NCBI RefSeq assembly: GCF_024347315.1
Contig: NZ_AP025461.1
Span: 930,001 to 994,000 of the forward strand
DNA: 64,000 bases
Direction of reading: 5' to 3'
Origin: Vibrio atlanticus
Lineage (GTDB): Bacteria; Pseudomonadota; Gammaproteobacteria; Enterobacterales; Vibrionaceae
In this document: positions 1 to 9,213 of the stretch, piece by piece
Layout: each line of letters starts with the position of its first letter
Numbering within the stretch: the stretch's first letter is position 1
The notes under the pieces: model-generated
What the model was told of the DNA's origin: nothing
Databases searched by the model: none
The model's input: the letters and a program-made list of their open reading frames with translations, nothing else
Made by a program: the position numbers and the translations under genes

Positions 1-1937
1 GCTCTGTTATTGCCGAAGAAAGTACGTCGCACTTCGATGAAATCGTCGTGTGGGGAACGAAAGTATCAAGTAACACTGAATCGATCATTGCTGATGATAT
101 GTCACTCAAGCAAGCTGATCATATGTCAGATTTACTGCGTGAAATTCCCGGTGTTGATGTTGGGGGAACGCACTCGATCAACCAGAGAATTACGATTCGC
201 GGCCTAAGCGAAACTGACTTAGACATTCGATTAGATGGCGCTTCTCAGCACGCCAACATGTTTCACCATATCGGTAACTTAACCCTAAACCCAGACATCT
301 TGAAGTCGGCGGATATTCAAGTGGGTAATAACTCGGTGACGCAAAGTGGGTTAGGTGGCTCAGTACTGTTTGAAACCAAAGATGCCAAAGACCTGCTTCG
401 TTATGACGAGAGTTTTGGCGCTCGTGTTTATGGCGGCTACGCAACCAACGCAAGCAAGCAAGGTTCACTCACTGTGTATGGTTTGTTGTCAGATAACGTC
501 GATGCCATGCTTTACAGCCATTACATGAGCCGTGACAACTTTGAAGATGGTGATGGTACTGAAACCTTTGGCTCAGAAGGGGATGTATACAATATTCTAG
601 GTAAGATTGGTTTTGAGCCAAGTGACTTACACCGTTTTGAACTCTCTTATGATATGTACCGTGATAACGGTGATTACAGTCCACGCCCTGATATGTCGGG
701 TGGTACGAACGTGGGTTTGTCTAAAAACATCCTCATTCCCACCGATTACAACCGTGACACCATCACGGCCAGCTATGAGCTGCGCGGTGAAAGTCATCAA
801 GGTAACGTGACTCTATACAACACGGAAACTGAGATTCAGCGAGATGAAAGTGTTATGGCACCACGTTGGCCTGCTAATCGCTTATCCAAAAACACGGCTA
901 AAAACCAAAACTTTGGTCTCAACGCAAAGTTCCAATCCGATTATCGCCTGATGTCGTTTGATAACATCGCGACTTATGGCTTTGACTATATGGACAAGTC
1001 ATCGAGCAGCTATTACGGCAGCAGCAAGTTTATGGACGAGTCAGCAATCTCTACAGCCCTTTTTGTTGAAGATCAGTTCTACTTTACTCAAGCATTCTCG
1101 GTCACGGCAGGGCTTCGTTTTGATGATTACCAACGTAAAGCAGAAGTTGGTAGCGAAGATTTTGACGATGTAACTTGGTCGTTGGCCACTCAATGGGATG
1201 TTACTCAAGATTGGACGCTGTTCGCGAGTACACGTTCGTTGTTCAAAGGCCCGGAGTTGATGGAGAGCTTTATTGCTTACCAAGATGTCGCTTATTTGGC
1301 TAACGATCTGAAGGCTGAGACAGGGCAGAACACGCAAGGTGGTGTCCGTTTCGATAAGCGCTTGGATAATCACTTTATTGGTGCCAACCTGACAGTATTC
1401 CAAACTAATATTGATGACTATATTGCCGAAAAGTATCAACGTGCAAGTAAGAGTTATTTGATTTATAACCTAGGTGACGTTGAGATAAAGGGCTTCGAGG
1501 CGAGCCTATCTTATGGCTACGAGATGTTTAACAGTAAGCTGTCCTATGCGCTTTCAGAGACTAAAAATAAAGATACAGGCGGTGCAGTCGCAGGTGGCAA
1601 TGGTCGAAGTATTGATATGGGTGACAGCATTACGCTGACACTCGATTATCAGTCTGAAGCGCTTGAGACTATCTTTGGTTGGAATTCGATGTTTGTTAAA
1701 GACGAAGACAACGTATTTGATGCTCAGCCGATCAAAGAAGGCTATGACGTTCATAACCTGTTTGCTCAGTGGGTGCCTTCGAATCTTGATGGATTGTCTG
1801 TCACCTTTGGTATCGATAACGTGTTTGATGAGCAATACACCTCACACGCTTCTCGTTCAGGCACGGCAAGAGGCTTTACCTTGGATGACTATGAACCAGG
1901 CCGTAACTACAAGCTTTCAGCTGCGTATCAGTTCTAG
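1..1937 (+). CDS. TonB-dependent outer-membrane receptor (5' truncated by window edge)
   Basis: An open frame runs from the first bases of the window, so the start codon and signal peptide lie upstream. The first visible residues (DEIVVWGTKV) look like a TonB box. A plug domain follows (LLREIPGVDVGG, then INQRITIRG, then a VxxGxxSVTQSGLGGSVLFET-like segment), then a long beta-barrel rich in aromatic, Asp and Asn residues. The protein ends in a terminal Phe (YKLSAAYQF), the usual outer-membrane insertion signal. The family imports ferric siderophores, haem or other large ligands using TonB-ExbBD energy. The ligand cannot be told from sequence, and no TonB/ExbB or siderophore gene is adjacent. 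A GTG at 48 is only an internal codon, because the TonB box lies before it. A hairpin terminator follows at 2088. Confidence 0.9.
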   Translation, partial: SVIAEESTSHFDEIVVWGTKVSSNTESIIADDMSLKQADHMSDLLREIPGVDVGGTHSINQRITIRGLSETDLDIRLDGASQHANMFHHIGNLTLNPDILKSADIQVGNNSVTQSGLGGSVLFETKDAKDLLRYDESFGARVYGGYATNASKQGSLTVYGLLSDNVDAMLYSHYMSRDNFEDGDGTETFGSEGDVYNILGKIGFEPSDLHRFELSYDMYRDNGDYSPRPDMSGGTNVGLSKNILIPTDYNRDTITASYELRGESHQGNVTLYNTETEIQRDESVMAPRWPANRLSKNTAKNQNFGLNAKFQSDYRLMSFDNIATYGFDYMDKSSSSYYGSSKFMDESAISTALFVEDQFYFTQAFSVTAGLRFDDYQRKAEVGSEDFDDVTWSLATQWDVTQDWTLFASTRSLFKGPELMESFIAYQDVAYLANDLKAETGQNTQGGVRFDKRLDNHFIGANLTVFQTNIDDYIAEKYQRASKSYLIYNLGDVEIKGFEASLSYGYEMFNSKLSYALSETKNKDTGGAVAGGNGRSIDMGDSITLTLDYQSEALETIFGWNSMFVKDEDNVFDAQPIKEGYDVHNLFAQWVPSNLDGLSVTFGIDNVFDEQYTSHASRSGTARGFTLDDYEPGRNYKLSAAYQF

Positions 1938-2087
1938 AGAAGGCTTTAGCGTTTAGGTTTGGTTAGCGCAATAAACTGGCGGTCGTAGGGATCCGCAAAG
2001 TTTAGCGCCCAAAACTGAAGCTATTCCTTTAAGTCAGTCGTTTAAAGCATTCTTTTATTTGATTACTTTAGGTGGCTAGTGAAAAGA

Positions 2088-2140
2088 AAAGCGTCTTTCG
2101 AGCTCTTAAGCAAGAAGCCGAGAGGCGCTTTAGTTTTATT
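2088..2140 (+). terminator. Bidirectional hairpin terminator between convergent genes
   Basis: The arms 2088-2100 and 2119-2131 pair over 13 positions, with two or three G-U pairs, around an 18-base loop. A T-rich tract follows on the + strand and an A-rich tract precedes the hairpin, so it can also stop the minus-strand gene ending at 2155. Confidence 0.65.
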
Positions 2141-2154
2141 TATTATTGTTTGAA

Positions 2155-3099
2155 TCACTCAATAGGCAAAGACAGCACGCCACCATTGAGTTCGACTTGT
2201 TTTAGCCATTCGGTTGGAATTCCACCATCTTCTTCGTAGAAACACGCCGCTAATACCGCGCCAATCACAATCGCACGCCCGCAGCTGTCACCGCCACATA
2301 AGATATTGTCTCGAATACCTTGTTTATAGCTCTGAGCACCCGCAATGATGCGAATTAGCAAGGGAAATGCGGCACTCAGTTCACAATGCAATCCGAACTT
2401 CTTCGCGGCATCTGTTATTGAAAGTTCGGGATCAGCCAAAGCCATGTTGATTTGGTCGTGTACAAACTTGCTACAGGTTTGTCGCACCATTTCTACCGAC
2501 TGCAATGGCGAGTTGCCTTGAATCGCCGCTTGAACCAGCAGGGTGATGGCTTGCGCCCATTCCACGGCCTTGTCGTTGTTGTTGGTCACTCGAACTGCGC
2601 TCTCGACCATTGCTGGTAAAGTATGAGAGGTGTAAGTACACGCCACCAATGGAATGATCTTTGAGACTGCGGGGAGCTGCGTGTCATCTGCGCCACAGGC
2701 CGTAATCGGGGCGTTTGCCAATTCCAATTGATGGATGTTCAGCAAGCTAATACGAGTGGCTTTATCAATGTAGCCTTGCCAACTACCACCGAAATCAAAC
2801 CACTTGCGGAAATGTTGAATATAGCTCGCTTCATCGTATTTTTGGTTGTCGACTAAGCTTTCGACCATCGCCAATAACTGAGCTCCGTATTGCGATTGGT
2901 CGCCAGCGGTTTTTCCTTGGTGCGCAAAGTAGCCCTTGTCTTGATAATCGAACTGATTCGGTGAGCGAAATTCTGGCTCGAAACCAGCCACGTGTAAGAT
3001 CCTCTCTTGGTCATACAGCCAGTGCAACCCCATGGAAGCGGCGTCTCCAACCAATGCGCCGACAACGGCGTAAAAAGCTCTTTCTTTATGATTGTCCAT
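2155..3099 (-). CDS. ADP-ribosylglycohydrolase-family protein (crystallin J1-like)
   Basis: 314 residues, the full length of the ARH fold (Pfam ADP_ribosyl_GH). The N-terminal signature GALVGDAASMGLHW carries the first metal-site Asp. The C-terminal signature is GGDSCGRA, around residues 269-276. Canonical ADP-ribosylhydrolases have GGDTD there, so the second metal-ligand Asp is replaced by Cys. Variants of this kind are known in the crystallin J1/selenoprotein J branch, so hydrolysis of ADP-ribosyl groups is uncertain. No signal peptide; cytoplasmic. The ATG at 3099 is preceded by AAGGACAT, a fair ribosome-binding site. The gene is monocistronic, between a convergent receptor and an ABC operon. 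Confidence 0.85.
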   Translation of the reverse strand: MDNHKERAFYAVVGALVGDAASMGLHWLYDQERILHVAGFEPEFRSPNQFDYQDKGYFAHQGKTAGDQSQYGAQLLAMVESLVDNQKYDEASYIQHFRKWFDFGGSWQGYIDKATRISLLNIHQLELANAPITACGADDTQLPAVSKIIPLVACTYTSHTLPAMVESAVRVTNNNDKAVEWAQAITLLVQAAIQGNSPLQSVEMVRQTCSKFVHDQINMALADPELSITDAAKKFGLHCELSAAFPLLIRIIAGAQSYKQGIRDNILCGGDSCGRAIVIGAVLAACFYEEDGGIPTEWLKQVELNGGVLSLPIE

Positions 3100-3291
3100 G
3101 TTGAGTGATGTCCTTGAGAAGAATCAACGTAGTTCGATACGTTAAGTATAGTGATTAGACGAGTTTTTTGCTGTGTTTCTAAGAAGAAATATGAAGGGAT
3201 AAATCCCGATTGGTCAATAGCTTAAGCCAACCAGGTGAACTTGATAAGGGCAATGAATGGTCGGGCGAGTCGGTACTATTAATTAATGACG

Positions 3292-4218
3292 TTACTGATG
3301 GTTAAGGTAAACACTAGAGCGTTGCTCTATCACTTTGAACAGACGCGAAAGCGCAAAGCATAAAGCAAAATATACGAAGCCTACAATCAGCCAGATCTCG
3401 AAGATCAAACCTGACGAGTTTGCCATTTCAGTTCCAACAAACGTCATCTCTTGGATGGAAATCAGAGAAACAATCGACGTGTCTTTAACCAAGGAGATTG
3501 CTTGGCCAGCCAATGGTGGGGTGATGGCAGTTAATACTTGTGGGCCAACCACAAATCGATACTTAGACAATGCAGACAAGCCAAGTGAATCGGCCGCTTC
3601 CCATTGGCCTTTAGGAATACCTTCTAAACCCGCTCGAATCACTTCCGCAATATAAGCCGAAGAGAGCAAACCAATACAAATAACACCAGACGCTAAGTTT
3701 TCCCAAAGGTTAGCTGGGCCGAACAGGAAACCTTGAACAGCGTTAATCTCGCCATTATGTTCACGTAAGATACTTTCTAAACCAAGTAATGGAATCAGTT
3801 GGTTAGAAACGAAGAAATAGAAGATGAAGACAAACACCAGTGGCGGAATATTTCGAACCAACTGGATAAAAATCAGTGCAGGCGTTCTGAAGAAAGCAAT
3901 CTTGGAGTGCCTTGCAACACCGAGTAATGTCCCAAAAGAAAGAGCTAACACCATGCTCCAGACACTCAAGCGCAGTGTAGCGATCAAACCTTGAAAAAAG
4001 TAGGGGATACTGCCTTGAGAAGGTGGAATGAAAATTAGGGTAAACGCATCTTCCCAGCGCCACTGGTAGTTGATACCAACAGCAGAACGATAATAAAGCC
4101 AGCCTGCAAACACACAAATGACAGCGAGTAACACGCCATCTAAAAGAGTAATGCGTTGATACCAAGGCTTCATATGAACGTTGGGCTTAGGTGTTGTTAA
4201 TGCGCTAGTACTACTCAC
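3292..4218 (-). CDS. Polar amino-acid ABC transporter, inner-membrane permease (HisM/GltK type)
   Basis: 308 residues with about five or six hydrophobic segments and the HEAT/HisMQ-type permease signature: QGLIATLRLSVWSM, then VELVRN-type LVRNIPPLVFVFIFYF, then the EAA loop (EVIRAGLEGIPKGQWEAADSLG). An N-terminal cytoplasmic tail of about 25 residues precedes the first membrane segment. The family forms a heterodimeric membrane channel with a second permease, here the 5218-6015 product. It is the last gene of a four-gene minus-strand operon, 177 bases after the binding-protein gene; a hairpin lies in that gap. The start is GTG at 4218 with AGGA about six bases upstream. The substrate is not determinable. 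Confidence 0.92.
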   Translation of the reverse strand: MSSTSALTTPKPNVHMKPWYQRITLLDGVLLAVICVFAGWLYYRSAVGINYQWRWEDAFTLIFIPPSQGSIPYFFQGLIATLRLSVWSMVLALSFGTLLGVARHSKIAFFRTPALIFIQLVRNIPPLVFVFIFYFFVSNQLIPLLGLESILREHNGEINAVQGFLFGPANLWENLASGVICIGLLSSAYIAEVIRAGLEGIPKGQWEAADSLGLSALSKYRFVVGPQVLTAITPPLAGQAISLVKDTSIVSLISIQEMTFVGTEMANSSGLIFEIWLIVGFVYFALCFALSRLFKVIEQRSSVYLNHQ

Positions 4219-4317
4219 GTCATTCCTGTTTAAACATTAATTATTATTGGGTTGTTGCTTGGATCTAAAACGAATCAAATAAAGCGACTTAAAAAGGCTA
4301 CTTAAATCGTCGATGAG

Positions 4318-4344
4318 AAGGCAGTGCAAACAGTGCACTGCCTT
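4318..4344 (-). other. Intercistronic hairpin after the binding-protein gene
   Basis: A perfect 10-bp stem (4318-4327 with 4335-4344) has a 7-base loop and no immediate T-run. It sits 52 bases downstream of the binding-protein stop and about 100 bases before the last permease start. Hairpins at this position commonly stabilise the upstream binding-protein mRNA or attenuate the distal gene, giving an excess of binding protein. That role is inference. Confidence 0.6.
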
Positions 4345-4395
4345 GATTTAGATTCGACAGATTAGCTCATATTAAAAAGTGAGCTCAACTTCAGA

Positions 4396-5205
4396 TTACT
4401 GACCTTGAGCAATCTGGTCTTGCCAATCTAAAGTAGAGAACCAGTACTCGTAACGCTCTTTCAACCAACCGTCTTCAGTACGTGCTTTGATCCATTCGTT
4501 GAAGAATTCTGCCTTGTCAGCTTCACCTAGGCGAACTGCAAATGCTTCGTTACCTTTTGATAGACGCTCTTCAAATGGAATAAATAGCGTGTCTGCGTTT
4601 TTGATCGTTTCGTGTTCTGGTTTTGGGCTAGACGCAATAACCGCGTGTGCGTTGCCGTTCAACACTTCTTGGAATGCTTGAGCATCGTCATCGAACTGAA
4701 GTACTTTTGCTTTCGGGAAGGTTTCACGAGCCACTTGAACAGTGAAAGCGCCACGGCGTGCAGCAATTTTTACGCGACGAGAATCAAAATCAGAGATTTG
4801 AGTAAAACCTTCCGCTAGCTCTTTATTAGCCGCCAGTTGAACGCCAGAGTGCGAGTAAGGTTCAGTGAACAGTACGCTTTTAGCTCGCGCTTCAGTGATA
4901 GACATACCGCCGATGATCACATCAAATTTTTTCGATAATAAAGAAGGGATAATGCCGTCCCATGCTGTCGGTACAAATTCGACTTTCCAACCAGAATCTT
5001 CGGCAAGGCGTTTCGCCACGTCGATTTCAAAGCCAACGAGATCTCCTTGTTTGTTACGCATCGCCCAAGGAACAAATGTCGACATACCAACGCGCAGTGA
5101 GCCACGTTCGTTGATTTTATCGAGGTTAGGCGTTTCAGAAGCAAGTGCAGGCAAACTTACGGCAAGCGCAAGTAGGGCTGTAATCGCGGTTTTAAATAGC
5201 TTCAT
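4396..5205 (-). CDS. Polar amino-acid ABC transporter, periplasmic substrate-binding protein (family 3)
   Basis: 269 residues with a cleavable signal peptide (Lys at residues 2 and 5, hydrophobic core, ALA cleavage region near residue 22). The mature part has the SBP family 3 layout: RGSLRVGMSTFVPW, then GFEIDVAKRLAED, then PTAWDGIIPSLLSKKFDVIIGGMSITEAR, followed by the second lobe. It captures an amino acid or related polar ligand in the periplasm and delivers it to the permease pair. AAGGA lies nine bases before the ATG. It is the third gene of the operon, 12 bases after the first permease. Ligand identity cannot be read from sequence. Confidence 0.93.
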   Translation of the reverse strand: MKLFKTAITALLALAVSLPALASETPNLDKINERGSLRVGMSTFVPWAMRNKQGDLVGFEIDVAKRLAEDSGWKVEFVPTAWDGIIPSLLSKKFDVIIGGMSITEARAKSVLFTEPYSHSGVQLAANKELAEGFTQISDFDSRRVKIAARRGAFTVQVARETFPKAKVLQFDDDAQAFQEVLNGNAHAVIASSPKPEHETIKNADTLFIPFEERLSKGNEAFAVRLGEADKAEFFNEWIKARTEDGWLKERYEYWFSTLDWQDQIAQGQ

Positions 5206-5217
5206 GCTGATAAATCC

Positions 5218-6015
5218 TTATTGTGTTCGCCAGTTAGATCCGAGCTTATGCTCAAGCCAAGCAGCAACGGCAGAAAGTGAAAGTGTGAGAGCAAGATAAA
5301 TGATCGCCACAGAGAACCAAATCTCGAATGGCATCGCGGTTTCAGAAACGATGTTTCTGGCTTCGGTTGTTAGGTCAAAGATAGCCATGACACTCACAAT
5401 CGAAGAGTTTTTAATAAGAGAGATTACTTCATTGGTCAAAGGCGGCAAGGTGCGTTGCACCACCTGAGGAAGAATCACATCCCAGTAAGTATAGGTCTTT
5501 GACAAACCCAAGGATTGAGCTGCTTCAAATTGTCCTCTCGCAATACCATTTAAACCGGCACGAAATATCTCGGCGGTGTAAGCGCCTTGGAAAAGTGCCA
5601 AGGCTAAAACGGCTGTGCTAAAGCGATCCAGCCCTAATACGGGGCCAAACACAAAATAGAGCAAATAAATTTGTACTAATAACGGCGTATTACGAATCAA
5701 CTCAACATAGCTGGTGGCTAAGGTGCGTCCAACTACAGAATTTGAGTTTCTCAATAGCGCTGTCGTTAAGCCAATAATCAGCGTCGCGACCAAAGAAATC
5801 AGAGAAATATTGATGGTAACCAGCAGCCCTTCAACTAATTCTGCAGGCCACCATTCACCATCTTCATAGAAAGCAATATAGTCCGGCACACGCTCCCATT
5901 GCCAGCTGTATCCCATGGTTTGTGCGCCAGAGTCGAGAATCCAAACAACAGCAGCCACCAGTACAACAATCTGTACCAAAGCAGATAGGGCGGGTTTAAT
6001 AATTCGAATCAACAT
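5218..6015 (-). CDS. Polar amino-acid ABC transporter, inner-membrane permease (HisQ/GltJ type)
   Basis: About 265 residues, hydrophobic throughout, with the HisMQ permease motifs: VEGLLVTINISLISL, LVELIRNTPLLVQIYLLYF and the ATPase-coupling EAA loop (EIFRAGLNGIARGQFEAAQSLG). The ATG at 6015 overlaps the stop of the ATPase gene as TGATG, a translational-coupling arrangement. A TTG one codon earlier is possible but less likely. It pairs with the second permease at 3292-4218 and with the ATPase encoded upstream. Confidence 0.92.
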   Translation of the reverse strand: MLIRIIKPALSALVQIVVLVAAVVWILDSGAQTMGYSWQWERVPDYIAFYEDGEWWPAELVEGLLVTINISLISLVATLIIGLTTALLRNSNSVVGRTLATSYVELIRNTPLLVQIYLLYFVFGPVLGLDRFSTAVLALALFQGAYTAEIFRAGLNGIARGQFEAAQSLGLSKTYTYWDVILPQVVQRTLPPLTNEVISLIKNSSIVSVMAIFDLTTEARNIVSETAMPFEIWFSVAIIYLALTLSLSAVAAWLEHKLGSNWRTQ

Positions 6016-6761
6016 CAATAAGTCAGGATCTGATTTAGGAACGCTTGAGTACGTTCATGTTGAGGGTTTTCAAAGAGCGCTTGTGGCGTATTCGATTCCA
6101 CAATTTGTCCTTCATCCATGAAGATAACGCGGTCGGCCACTTGTTTCGCAAAGCCCATTTCGTGGGTCACACACACCATGGTGATACCTTCGCTCGCCAG
6201 TTCAACCATCACGTCGAGCACTTCGTTGATCATCTCCGGATCAAGCGCTGAAGTCGGTTCATCAAAAAGCAGTAATTCAGGCTTCATGCACAGCGAACGG
6301 GCGATAGCTACACGTTGTTGCTGACCGCCAGAAAGTTGTACTGGGTATTTGTTGGCTTGTTCAGCGATGTGTACGCGCTCGAGATAGTGCATTGCAAGCT
6401 TCTCGGCTTCTCGTTTGCTTTTTTTCAGCGTACGTATTGGAGACAGAGTCAGGTTTTCAAGCACGGTAAGATGGGGGAATAAATGAAAATGCTGAAACAC
6501 CATTCCGACTTGGCCAGGTGTGTTGAATTTACTCGGAAGTACTTGTTCTAACACGCAAAGCTCGCCACTTTCGAAAGGTTCTAGCTGATTGATACAACGG
6601 ATTAAAGTTGATTTACCCGAACCTGATGGCCCGCAAATCACCAGTATCTCTCCTTGTTCAATCTTTAAATCGATATCCTTTAGGGCATGAAAATCACCAT
6701 ACCACTTGTTAAGTGACTTAAACTTAACCATTTCCTTGAGATTGTTCAAATCGTTGTTCAT
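6015..6761 (-). CDS. Polar amino-acid ABC transporter, ATP-binding protein (HisP/GlnQ type)
   Basis: 248 residues, a standard single ABC ATPase. It has Walker [10 protein letters not shown], a Q-loop ([16 protein letters not shown]), the signature [15 protein letters not shown], Walker [15 protein letters not shown] and the H-loop (VTHEMGFA). It drives import by the operon's permease pair and is the first gene of the operon. The ATG at 6761 has only a weak AGG upstream. An in-frame ATG at 6731 follows AAGGA but with too little spacing, so 6761 is kept with some doubt. Confidence 0.93.
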   Translation of the reverse strand: MNNDLNNLKEMVKFKSLNKWYGDFHALKDIDLKIEQGEILVICGPSGSGKSTLIRCINQLEPFESGELCVLEQVLPSKFNTPGQVGMVFQHFHLFPHLTVLENLTLSPIRTLKKSKREAEKLAMHYLERVHIAEQANKYPVQLSGGQQQRVAIARSLCMKPELLLFDEPTSALDPEMINEVLDVMVELASEGITMVCVTHEMGFAKQVADRVIFMDEGQIVESNTPQALFENPQHERTQAFLNQILTY

Positions 6762-6860
6762 ACCTAATAAAGAGACAGGTTTACCTTAACAATATAGAAA
6801 TATGATTGCACATTAAATTAAGGACTTATGAGAATTTAATAGCATCTTGTAGGGCAAATT

Positions 6861-6892
6861 AAAAAGCAGCGCCCAAAATGAACGCTGCTTTG
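6861..6892 (-). terminator. Terminator of the yqhD-like gene
   Basis: A 9-bp perfect stem (6863-6871 with 6883-6891) is followed on the minus strand by a T-rich run. It lies about 95 bases past the stop at 6987. Confidence 0.7.
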
Positions 6893-6986
6893 TTTGTACG
6901 AAAGAAATAAGTAATGGGTTCAGTCAGATGTAAAAAATCATCTTTGTGTGAGCATTGTCTTTGCTTTCTCTCTACTTTAGCAATTC

Positions 6987-8135
6987 TTAGTGAATCGCAG
7001 ACTCTAAAATCTCACGCGTTTTCTCTGGCGTGATTGCTTGGTTTTCGCCAAGTTGCAGGTAACCGTGTGATTCAAGTTGAGCAACAACGTTGTCGATTGC
7101 TGCCGCTTTAGTTGCTTCGTAACCGTCGAACATAGTTGCAACGTCTAGGCTGTGGTAGAAGGCTTCGATTGCAGCAATAGTGCGCTCGGCTAAATCAGCA
7201 CCCGCTTCTAGGCCAAATACGTTGCGACCCATTTGCTCTAGCTTGCCACGCTTCGCTTCGATTTGATTACGAAGTAGTGAAGGTTGAACAATCGCAAGAG
7301 AACGTGCGTGGTCTACGTGCCATAGTGCTGTGAATTCGTGGCCAATCATATGTGTTGCCCAATCTTGAGGAACGCCAGTACCAATCAGGCCGTTAAGCGC
7401 TTGGTTTGCAGTCCACATTAGGTTTGCACGCCATGCGTCGTTGTCACGCTCGTCGTATTGCTTACCCAGTACAAGTAGGTTCTTAAGCAGTGTTTCTGCG
7501 TAACCGTCTTGAACCATCGCGTCTGTTGGCATTGTGATGTATTGCTCACATACGTGAACCCATGCATCAACTAAGCCGTTGATCAGTTGGCGCTCTGGCA
7601 GAGACTTCATTACATCTGGGTCCATAACCGCAAACTTCGGCTGTACCGCAGGGTTCATGAATGCCAGTTTCTCTTGAGTCTCTTTACGAGTGATTACCGC
7701 ACCCATGTTAGATTCAGAACCTGTCGCAGGAAGTGTCAGTACCGCACCAATTGGTGTCGCTTCTGTTACTTGGTGTTTACCCGCTAGGATATCCCAACCG
7801 TCGCCGTCGTATTTAGCCGCCGCAGCAACGTACTTAGAACCGTCGATTACTGAACCACCGCCAACAGCGATAATGAACTCTACGTTTTCTTCTTTAACAA
7901 GAGCGACGGCTTTATCTAGTGTCTCTTTCGTTGGGTTAGCTTCAACACCAGCGAACTCAATCCAAGCGTGATCCTTTAGAGATTCGACAACTTGGTCGTA
8001 AACACCATTGCTTTTGATTGAACCGCCACCGTAGATGACTAATACTTTCTTCGATGTATCAACCGCTTGGCTGATAGCGTTGATTTGGCCTTGGCCGAAG
8101 TGGATAACTGTAGGGTTAACATAAGTGAATTGCAT
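6987..8135 (-). CDS. yqhD: NADPH-dependent aldehyde reductase, iron-type alcohol dehydrogenase family (YqhD-like)
   Basis: 382 residues, matching the length of E. coli YqhD (about 387) and alignable by eye along the whole chain. It has the N-terminal dinucleotide fold (VLVIYGGGSIKSNG, AVGGGSVIDGSKY), then LPATGSESNMGAVI, NGLIGTGVPQDWATHM, and the metal-binding His cluster in HMIGHEFTALWHVDHAR. The known role of the family is reduction of short aldehydes such as glyoxals, acrolein and lipid-peroxidation products to alcohols. It is divergent from an AraC-family gene, the same arrangement as yqhD/yqhC in E. coli, which suggests aldehyde-induced expression. Confidence 0.92.
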   Translation of the reverse strand: MQFTYVNPTVIHFGQGQINAISQAVDTSKKVLVIYGGGSIKSNGVYDQVVESLKDHAWIEFAGVEANPTKETLDKAVALVKEENVEFIIAVGGGSVIDGSKYVAAAAKYDGDGWDILAGKHQVTEATPIGAVLTLPATGSESNMGAVITRKETQEKLAFMNPAVQPKFAVMDPDVMKSLPERQLINGLVDAWVHVCEQYITMPTDAMVQDGYAETLLKNLLVLGKQYDERDNDAWRANLMWTANQALNGLIGTGVPQDWATHMIGHEFTALWHVDHARSLAIVQPSLLRNQIEAKRGKLEQMGRNVFGLEAGADLAERTIAAIEAFYHSLDVATMFDGYEATKAAAIDNVVAQLESHGYLQLGENQAITPEKTREILESAIH

Positions 8136-8328
8136 TAGAGATTCCTTGTGTAAAGCTCAATTTGTTATTTTATTTGATTGCTCAATTTCTATATTTGCAT
8201 ATTAGTACAGTAATCTAGGGTGATGAAGAGCTGATCCTCCAAATAAATTGCCTATTTCTACAAACTTGATATTCTTTCTCCGCTTTAGCTTACTTACTCT
8301 TAGCACTTGGAATGGAAAGTCGCCACTT

Positions 8329-9213
8329 ATGAAAACACTCGCGCAGTTGTTACAGTCTTATGTAGAACACAAAGGTTGGGATGATCTCGAAGGGATCAGA
8401 GAAACTGAAATTGGCGGTGTGTGGTTGTATAGAAGCAGTGGCGGGAATCAGCGTCAGCCATTCACTTACCAGTCGGGTATTATCATGCTAGGGCAGGGTA
8501 AAAAGAACATCTATATTGGCGACAGACCCGTTACTTACGCGGCTGGTGATTACCTTGTGGTAGGCGTGCCAATGCCATTGGAGTGCGAAGCCTTGCCTGT
8601 AAATGGCGAACCATTGCTTGGTTTGTCGATCAGTATTGACTCTCAGCGCTTGCATAGCTTGGTAAAAAAGTTAGAAGACCAAGGCTTTCTAGAGAGCTAC
8701 TGCAACAAGCACAAGCAGAATTCGAGCGGCTTAGAGTCGACGCCAATGGAAGAGCAAATGCTGGAGAGCTTTACTCGATTGGTCAAAATGCTGCATTGCG
8801 ACATCGAAGCCAACATATTGGGTGATGCTATGGTCAGCGAAATTGTCTACCGTGCCTTAACCGGTTCAGAAGGGCGAGTGCTGTTTGATTTGGCTCATCA
8901 TGACGGTCATTACGCTCGTGTCGCTAAAGCACTATCTAAAGTGCATGAAGAATACGACCAAACCATTACTGTCCAATCGCTTGCCGACGAAGCAAACATG
9001 AGCGTGTCTGCCTTCCACAATGCATTCCGTAATGTCACCTTTGAATCACCTCTTCAATATTTGAAGAAGGTAAGACTCAACAAAGCCAAAGAACTGATTC
9101 AGCTAGAAGGCCTGCGCATAAGCGATGCTGCACGCCGAGTCGGCTACTCCAGCCCATCCCAGTTCAGTCGCGAATTTAAGCGCCACTTCAATACCACTCC
9201 GAGAGCGGCTTAG
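8329..9213 (+). CDS. AraC-family transcriptional regulator, YqhC-like activator of the divergent reductase
   Basis: About 294 residues from the ATG at 8329. The upstream in-frame start at 8248 would add a hydrophobic, non-conserved leader and is rejected. The N-terminal AraC_N-type cupin spans about residues 20-150 (GIIMLGQGKKNIYIGD, YAAGDYLVVGVPMPLECEA). Two helix-turn-helix units follow at about residues 215-290 (TVQSLADEANMSVSAFHNAFRNVT and RISDAARRVGYSSPSQFSREFKRHF). AraC_N regulators such as YqhC respond to aldehydes or redox changes and activate the neighbouring reductase. Here the two genes are divergent with a 193-base shared promoter region. Confidence 0.88.
   Translation: MKTLAQLLQSYVEHKGWDDLEGIRETEIGGVWLYRSSGGNQRQPFTYQSGIIMLGQGKKNIYIGDRPVTYAAGDYLVVGVPMPLECEALPVNGEPLLGLSISIDSQRLHSLVKKLEDQGFLESYCNKHKQNSSGLESTPMEEQMLESFTRLVKMLHCDIEANILGDAMVSEIVYRALTGSEGRVLFDLAHHDGHYARVAKALSKVHEEYDQTITVQSLADEANMSVSAFHNAFRNVTFESPLQYLKKVRLNKAKELIQLEGLRISDAARRVGYSSPSQFSREFKRHFNTTPRAA

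Noticed and set aside
1041-1439. Long antisense frames inside the TonB receptor and other genes
   Set aside because: They are shadows of strongly coding genes and lack start signals and family features.
8248-8328. Upstream start for the AraC-family regulator
   Set aside because: It would add a hydrophobic leader unlike the family; the ATG at 8329 aligns with the conserved N-terminus.
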